Of a stretch of 64,000 nucleotides of DNA, positions 10,001 through 19,000 are shown one piece after another. Numbering within the stretch: position 1 is the first letter of the stretch; the number at the start of each line of letters is the position of its first letter. Origin of the DNA: Verrucomicrobiota bacterium (GTDB lineage Bacteria; Verrucomicrobiota; Verrucomicrobiia; CAIQCK01). The notes beneath the pieces were generated by a model. That model worked only from the letters and a program-made list of their open reading frames with translations, was not told the DNA's origin and did no database searches. Where the stretch lies: positions 475,115 through 539,114 of the forward strand of contig JACRJX010000008.1 of the NCBI GenBank assembly GCA_016235595.1, written 5' to 3'. The translations under genes were made by a program, and so were the position numbers.

Positions 10001-13000
10001 CGGCTGACCTTGACCAACCTGAACTACATCAGTGGTTCATTGCAGATCAATGCGGGACAGCTGTCGGCCAGCGGCGGCGTGTTAATCCTGGGTGGCATCA
10101 GGGGCGCGCTCCCCTCTACCACCAACATCTTCCTCTCGGACGGCGCTGCGTTGATTCTCACGAACACATCGAGTCTTTACTACTCCGACCGCCTTTCCTA
10201 TTGGGCGGTTGTCCATATGAGCGGCTCGACGTTCCAATACGTGAACGACGGTGGCAACGGCTCGTTCGTGGAGAGTTTCAGGACGCTCGCTCTCGATGGT
10301 GGCGCCAACACGCTTGTCTCCCGCCAGGCGAGTAACACGGGCACCAACGCGCTCTATTTGTATGGCGGCATCGTCCGCAGTCCCGGAGCGGTCTTGGACA
10401 TCATCGGAGCCGGCATCGGCACGGGCATGAACAATAGAGTGTATATCAACCCCTCGCCCGCGCTGGTCAACGGTATGTTGCCGTGGGCCACAGTCAACCA
10501 GACCAACTTCGCCACCTACAACACTGGTTTCGGGTCGTTGTCCAACTACACTGCCTACCGAACCACTGCATGGGGCGATTGGGATAGCACGAACAACGTC
10601 CGGCTCAACGCCGGCTTCTCCGCGACGAGCAACACAACGATCAACTCACTGAATCTCCACCTGATTTCCGCCAACGCTGTTGCGGACCTTGGCGGCAACA
10701 CGCTCACTCTTAACAGCGGCGGCTTGCTTTTCGGCGGCACTAACCTCGTCAACGGTCAGTTCATCGGCACGGGCTACGGTTCGGTTTTGACCAATGGCGT
10801 CATCACTGCCGGCAACGGGTCTAGCGCCACCGAACTTTTCTACTTCGTCTCACAACCGGTGGTCACCAATTCCGTCACCATCACCGACAACGGCCCCGTC
10901 GGCGGTGTCTCGCTGGTCAAGGCCGGCAGCGGGACGTTGCTGCTCGACCTCGCCAGCACGAACAACTACAGCGGCGGCACGTTCCTCGCCGCCGGCACGC
11001 TCTACATCCAGACCGACGCCAACCTCGGCGCGGCCGGCAGCAATGTCATCATCAACGCTGCCACGTTGCAGACGACGAACAACATAGACTTCGGCGCGCG
11101 GCAGGTGTGGACACGCGCCGCCAGCGCGACGATCTCCGTAGACCCCGGCTCGACGCTGACGGCCACGAGTCTCATCTACGGCACGGGCGGTCTTATCAAG
11201 TCCGGCCTCGGCACGCTGGTCCTCGGCGAGAACAATACCTACAGCGGCGGCACGATGATCAGCAACGGCACGCTCGCCATCGGTTACGACACGGCCCTCG
11301 GTGCGGCCGGTTCGCTGCTGGCGCTCTCCGGCGGCGCATTGCAGGTGACCAACACGATGACTGTGGACAGCCGCTCCGTGTTGCTCGGCGGCCCCGGTGG
11401 CGTATTCAACGTGGACCCGACCATGATGCTGACGGTCAGCAGCGTGATCAGCGGCACCGGCGGTTTGATCAAGGCTGGCGCAGGCACGCTGGTGCTCTCC
11501 AACGCCAACATCTATGGTGGTGTTCTCATCTCCAACCTCGTGCAAGGCACACGCATCGCCGGCGGCACGGTGGTGCTCGGTGTGGACGGCGCGCTCAGCA
11601 CCGGCGTCGTAGTGATGGCAGGCGGCCAGTTGGTCGCGGGCGGCAGCAGCCTCGTGACCAACTATGTGAACCTCGCCGTCAAGAGCGTGTTCGACACCAC
11701 GCCGGGCAATCTGAAGTTGACCGGCCCGATCTACTCGACTAACGCGAGCGGCTTGGTCAAGGTAGGCGCAGGCACGCTGACGCTGGGCGGCTATAACACC
11801 TACGCAGGTGGCACCATCGTTTCCAACGGCACGCTGGTGCTGACCAACGCGCTGCTGACCAGCGCGCTCATAGTGACCAACGGCGCTTCCGTCGTGGTTT
11901 CCAGCGCTGGGGCGGTGCAGGGTCTGACCGGTGACTACTATTTCCACAACTCAAACGTGGTTACCAGCCCGGCGCTTAACACCTATGACGCCTTCAATAG
12001 CTATCTGGCATCCACCAGCGTCACAACGGCGCTGATTTTCCCGGGCAACACGCTGGGCAACACCAACTTTGAGTTTGGCGGCAGCTTCGGCAGCGCGGCC
12101 AACCCGGTCCAATACTTCCCGCTGCCATTCAACAACGGCGCCACGAAGTCCATCGTCCGCTGGCAGGGCATGCTCACTGCGCCGACCAACGGTGTCTATA
12201 CGTTCAACCTCCCCAGCGACGACGGCGCGCGGCTTTACCTTGATGGCGTGCTCATCGCCAGCCAGAACGGCAGCGGCACGACGAACCTGGTCGCCGGCCC
12301 GCATCACATCCTCATCGCCTACGACAACGGCGGCGGTGGCAGCGAGAACATCTACATCAACATCGCGTTCCCGATGGGCACCTACTCCAACCGCCTGCCG
12401 AATGCGATGCTGACCTCCGCGGGCGTCGTCGGCTCGCTCGCGGGTGACGCGGCCAGCACGGTGACCATCGCCGACGGCACGCTGATGGTCGTGCAGACCA
12501 ACAATGCCGAGTTCGCCGGCACGATTACCGGCGACGGCAGGCTCGCCAAGAGTGGCTCCGGCCTGCTGACGCTCTCCGGCGCGAACACTCACACTGGCGG
12601 CACGTTCCTCGCCGCCGGCACACTCGGTATCAGCAGCGACGCGAACTTTGGTGCGGCGGGCGCGCCGCTGACGTTCGCAGGTGGCATCCTTCAGATCACC
12701 GGCACGACATTGACCAACCTCGACCTGGGCCGCCCGATCAACTGGAACTGGTTCAATGGTGGTTTCGACATCGCCGACGGCAACAACCTCTTCACGCTGA
12801 CCAACACCATCAGCGGCGTCAGTCCCATCGTGAAGAACGGCGTCGGCACACTCGTGCTGTCCGGCTCCAACAACTTCAGCGGCGGCTTCTCCATCAACGC
12901 CGGCACCGTCCGCGTGGACAACGCCTTCGCGATGGGCCTGCCCGGCCGGTTGGACATGAACGGCGGCGTGCTGGACCTCAACGGCAACAATGGCTACATC

Positions 13001-16000
13001 AGCGGCCTGACGGGCGTTGGCCGCATCACTGACAACAACGGCGTCGTGGGCGTGACGACGCTGAACCTCACAAACATCTTCGTCAGCAGCGTCTTCGGCG
13101 GGCAGATCACCGACGGGGCCAACGGTCGGCAGATGGCGCTCACTGTCGGCGGTTCCGGCACGATGATTTTCACCAACGCCAGCAGCTACACCGGCCCGAC
13201 GGTGCTCCTGGGCGCGACGCTGTCGTTGAGCAATCTCGCCGGCGCGCTCTCCGGCAGCACCAGCATCGTCATCAATCCATGGACGATGCTCCAGCTCTTC
13301 AACACGGCGACCTCCAATAACAACAACCGGCTCAACGACGCTGCCACGATCGTGATGCAAGGCGGCACGCTCGTGTTCACCAACAACGGCTCCGGCGGCG
13401 TCGCTTTCTCCGAGTCGGTCGGCAATCTGGTTCTGGCCGCTGGCAACAGCACCATCATCACGGGCGCCACTAACCTCTCCGGCGGCACGTCTTCGACGCT
13501 CTCGTTCAACAACTTCGTCCGCGGCACCGGTGCGACGATCAACTTCACCGGCCCCGGCCTCGGCACCAGTGTGCTCAACCGCATTGTCTTCAACCCAACG
13601 CCGATTGTGAGTGGCTTGATGACCAACAGCCTCATCGCGCCGTGGGCCATCGTCAACGGCTTGGGCACCAATGCCGACTGGGCAACCTATGATGCCAACC
13701 TGAACACTGTCTCCAACTACAGCGGCTACGCGCTCAACACGGTTGAGTCGGCTTGGGACGCGACCGCAAACCTGCGGTTGACCGCCAGCGCCACGCTCAC
13801 GGGTGATCGCAGCGTTTACACGATGAAGATCGGTGGCAGCGGCACTACGACCTACAATCTCGGAGGCTACACACTGACGGTGAATGGCGGCGGCATCATC
13901 GCTGCCGGCGGTGCCACGGCCCTCATCAGCGGTGGCAACCTCACCGCAGGTGCGCCTGGTGTGGGCGGCGAGCTTCATTACTTCCAATTCAACAGCGGCG
14001 CGGCCCCGACGAACCAAATTCTGGCAAACATCGTTGACAACGCGGGCGGGCCGGTGACGTTCGTCAAAAACGGCCCCTATGCGTTGTCGCTGATTTATGG
14101 CACGAACACCTATAGCGGCGGCACGATTGTGAATCAGGGTCTGCTGATGGTCGGCTACAACGGCAACATGACGACCAACGCAGGCGGTTACGTGAGCGGA
14201 CTGGGCAGCGGCGCGCTCACCATCCAGCAAGGCGGCATGGTCCAGTTCGCGCCAGGAAGCAGCAGCGTCTATTACTTCACCAACGCCATCGTGCTCAACG
14301 GCGGCGCTATTGCGAATGGCGCTGGCGGCGGCGGCGCGATATTTCACCTCACCGGCCCGGTAGCACTCAACCAGCCGCTTGTTTTCTCCAGCACGGCCAC
14401 CAATAGCACGATCATGCCCTATGGCTATGCCGGCCAGGACATCTTCCTTGATAACGTCGTCAGCGGCAGCGGCGGCCTGAGAATCGCCGGTGGTGGTAAC
14501 GTCGGCGCGGTGTTTCTCACGACCAACAACACCTACAGCGGTGGCACGTGGGTGAACGGCGGCTACCTGTTCCTCGGCAGCACCACCAACCTCGGCACCA
14601 CTCCGACGGTCACAAACACGCTCGGCACCGGCCCGCTCATGGCCACCGCCGTTGGCGCTGCTTACGCGATGGACCAGGGGTTCCTGGACTTCATCAACGC
14701 GCGCGCCTCCAGTCCGACCGGCGTGGTGAACCTCATGTTCACCGGCAACGGCGTGGCCACGACGGTCACGAACGCGCTGAATTTCGCGGTGGAGCCGAAT
14801 CTGGCCGCATCTTATCTCTCCATCATGCCTTGGAGAGGCAACGTGACCTACAACGGCTCGCTCACGCCGGCGTTGAACACTTACCGCTTCAACGGCCAAG
14901 GCGGCTCAGCGGTGCTGATCATCGGTAGCCTGCTTACCAATGCTTCCGACGGCACACGCAACAATCTGCTCATCGGCCCGAACGGCACAGTGGTGCTGAC
15001 CAATAATAACATTTACAGCGGCTGGACGTATGTGACTAACGGCGGCACGCTCCAACTCGGCACTAACACGGCAACCGGCTCGCTGGGCTTGGGCGTAGTC
15101 ACCAACTACGGCACAATCGTTTTCACGCTCACCAATTCCGTCGCCTACGCGTTCACGAACACTGCGAACTTCTTCGGCAGCGGCGGGATCGTTAAATACA
15201 ACTCCAACCTGCTGCAAATGGCGGTCGCAAACACCGGCTACACTGGTGCGATCACGGTCAACGCCGGGACGTTGCAGGCCGGAACGAACTTTGCCTTCGG
15301 CAACGGTGCCGGCGTCATGACGCTCAACAACGTTTCGCTGCTTGACCTCAATGGCTGCACCGAATGGGTTGGTGGCCTTGCCGGCATAGGCACGGTCAGC
15401 GACACGAGCCTCAGCGGCGGCTGCAATATGCTGTTCATCAGCAACTCCACTGCCCAGACCTTCTCCGGCAGCGTCGTGGACGGCCCGGCGACGCGCCTCT
15501 CGGTGATCAAGCTTGGCAGCGGCCTGCAGAGCTTTGCCGGCACGAACAGCTACACCGGCGGCACGATCATCGGCGGCTATGGCTTGAGCGGCCCATTGCG
15601 CGCGGTGTTCGGTCTCGGCTTGCCCTATGCCGGCAACCTGACCATCAGCAACGGCAGCTTCGAGACGAGCTTCTACTTCACCAACGCTCTCGGCGTGGGC
15701 AACGGCCAGGTGCAATTGCCCTACTACACCAACAGCCTCAATCCCGGCAACCTCGCCGCCGCGGGCTTCAGCGCTTTCGGCACGAACATGGTCATCAACC
15801 TCGGCAACAATGGCGGCACGCTCATGTGGGGCTCGACCTATTTTAATCCCGGCTATCTGCTCCTCGGCGACACCACCGCCAACGCGACGCTGGTGTTGTC
15901 CAACGGACTGGACCTCGCCGGCGTCCAGCGGAACATTTACGCCAACGGGCCAAACAACTTCGTCGTGCTCGCGGGTGGCGTCACCAACAGTGGCACCGGC

Positions 16001-19000
16001 GTCGCCAACCTCGTCAAGTATGGTCAGGGCATGCTGGTGCTCACGGGCACCAACATCTTCTACGGCACGTTCAATCTCCAGAGCGGTGGTCTTTACATCA
16101 ACGGCGACGCCAACCTCGGCAGCACGGGCCTGACGCTGACGTTGGGCGCAAACGCCAACCAGTCGCCGGTCACGCTCCGTGTTACCAACAATGTCACATT
16201 TAACAACCGGCCCGTCGTCATCAACACCAACGTGGCGTTCCTGATTGATTCGGCCTCGCGGCTGACCATCACCAACATCGTCAGCAGCGGCGGCGGCGTC
16301 ACACTGACCAAGAATGGCCTCGGCACGCTGCTGTTCACGACCAACGCCAACACCTACGGGTTGCGCACAGTCATCGCCCAGGGCGCGCTAGTGGTCGGCA
16401 CCACCAACGCGCTCGGCACCACCAACAACCTCGCCGTCGGCTCTGGCCGTATTGACCTCAGCAACCCCGCCGGCGCCATCGGCACCACCAACGCCCTCGA
16501 CCAGTCCTTCATCAACTGGGTCGCGGTCCGGAGCTGGACCAACTTCGGCGGCAGCACCAACGTCCAGGGCGCCATTGCACTCGCCGCCAATAGTGCCAAC
16601 CCCCTGAACTTCCTCGCGCCGAACGCCACCAACAACTGGACCAACATCGCCGCCAACCTGCCGCTCACCAACGCCTTCCTCGGCGCGGCCGATGGCACAT
16701 GGACCTACTCCGGCACGCTCAGCCCGTGGACCAACAGCGGTCTCGGCATCCGTCTCTTCGGCAACGCGGTAGGCCCGAACAGCGGCACCAACGTTTTTCT
16801 GCTCGGCGGTGGCAACGGCGTGCTCGACTTCGCCACCGTCATCGGCCCGGGCACCAACGTCGTCATCGGCCCGGAAGGCTTCACCGGCGGCGGTGTCGTC
16901 CAGTTTACCAACTACAATCTTATGAACGGTCGCATTGCTGTGGTGGGTGGCACACTGCGCGCGCAGACCAACATTGGCCTCGCGAGCACCGTCAACCTCA
17001 TGCTCAGCAATGGCGTGTTCGAGGTCATGGGCGGCGGCTGGCTCACGAGCACGCTCTCCCGCGCCGCAGGCGGCCTGTGGCTGGCCACGAACAGCTTCGC
17101 CGGCTTCAGCACGTTCGGCGGCCCGCTCATCCTCGACCTCAACGGCGGCAACGGCTCGCTGCTCACCTGGGGCAACAGTAACTTCTCCCCTGCCATGCTG
17201 GTGCTTGGCACCAACACCACTGCGGGCCTCATCACGGTTTCCAATGCCATCGACATCAACACGTCGGGCGCACGTACCACTTTGGTGGCCGGCACAGTGG
17301 TGTTGGCGAACATGCTGACCAACTCACAGGGAGGTGGCAACGGCGGCTCGATCGAGCAATACGGCAACGGCACGCTGATTTACAGCAATGTGACGCAGAT
17401 CCCGGTCATCCGCGCGCACGGAGGCACGATGGTGCTGGCCACCAACGCGACCATGAACCTCGGATGGGGTGGCACCGTGGGCGGCTTGATCGTGGGCAGC
17501 GCTGCGGGAGAATACTCCGTGGTGCGCTTGAACAACGGCAGCCGGCTGGTCGCCTCCAACAGTGGCGTCGTCATCGGAGACAGCGGCATCGGCCAGATGT
17601 TCATCGGCCCCGATACCAACACCTTTGTAAGTGCGTCCATCCTCAGCGTCGGCAGGACGGTCGGCGGTCTGGGGGCGGTCTGGCAAACCGGCGGCACCGT
17701 GTCGCAAGTGAACACGGGGAACACCTGGTTTGTGGGTCAGGCGGGTTATGGTTACTACAATCTCAGCGGCGGCACGCTTGCAACGGGAGGCACCAACTGG
17801 CGGTTCCAGATCGGCGTCAGCGGCACCAGCTTTGGCCAGTTCGACATGAGCGGCGGCAACTTCTATGCGACTGGCCGCCATCTGTCGGTCAATGGCAAAG
17901 GAGTGTTTAATCTGAGTGGAGGCACATTTACGCAAGGCATCGCGGGCATAGGCAACTTGCTTATCATTGGTGACTTTGGCAGCGAGCTGGCCCAGTTCAA
18001 CATGAGCGGCGGCCAGGCGACGCTGCTCGGAGGTCTGCGCGCGACGTGGAACAACGGCAACACAGGCGTGGTCAACCTGCTCGGCGGCACCCTCAGCACG
18101 ACCAGCCTCGACGCGAAGCTGGCGGGCACCAACGCCTATGCGCAGTTCAACTTCAACGGTGGCACGTTGCAGGCGCTTGCCAACAACACCAACTGGTTCG
18201 GCGGCGCGGGCCAGCAGGGCGGATTCAATGCTGTCTATGTCCGGGAGAACGGCGCGACATTTGATGTGCAAGGTTTCAACGTCACCCTCCAGGCCGGCCT
18301 GATCGCCCCAACCGGCATGGGCGTCGGCCCCATCAGCGTGGCTTATGGCGGCCAGGGCTACATCACGCCGCCGCAGGTGCAACTCATCGGGGGTGGTGGT
18401 AGCAACGCCACAGCTTACGCGCAGATTGACCCCGTCACCGGCTCGGTCACCAACATCGTCGTCGCCAACCCTGGCGACGGTTACACCTCGGCGCCTTACG
18501 CGCTGCTGATCGGTGGCGTCCTCACCAATACCTTCAACGGCTTCGCCGCCGTGGCAGGCGTGCCGACTCTTGCAACCAACGCCAGCGGTGGCCTCGTCAA
18601 ACTCGGCGCCGGCGCCCTGATGCTCACACGCAGCAACACCTACGCCGGCACGACCATCGTCAGCAACGGTCTGCTCGCGATCAACGGTTACTACACCGGC
18701 GGCGGCTCGCTCATCGTCAGCGGCGCAGCCACCAATGTCATATCCCTTAATGCCGGCACCGGCCTCTTCAACAACGTCACACTGGCGGGTAACGCAGTCC
18801 TGACCAACTCTGCCGGCTCGCAGCTGGCGCTGACGGGCAACTTCGACAACGGCTCGACCAACTTTGCCCTGAACAGTTTTGCCGGCATGTTTCGTTTCCA
18901 GGGCGGGATCGCAAAGACGCAGCAAGTCGAGGTAGCTAGCGCCTACGCCGCGCCGATGAGCGCGACCAACTTCCTTTTTGGCACGTTCCAGATCGGCGAC

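Noticed and set aside
7600..18700. CRISPR-like repetition
   Set aside because: The repeats are in-frame protein repeats (PATR) with variable spacing and diverged DNA, not identical repeats with spacers.
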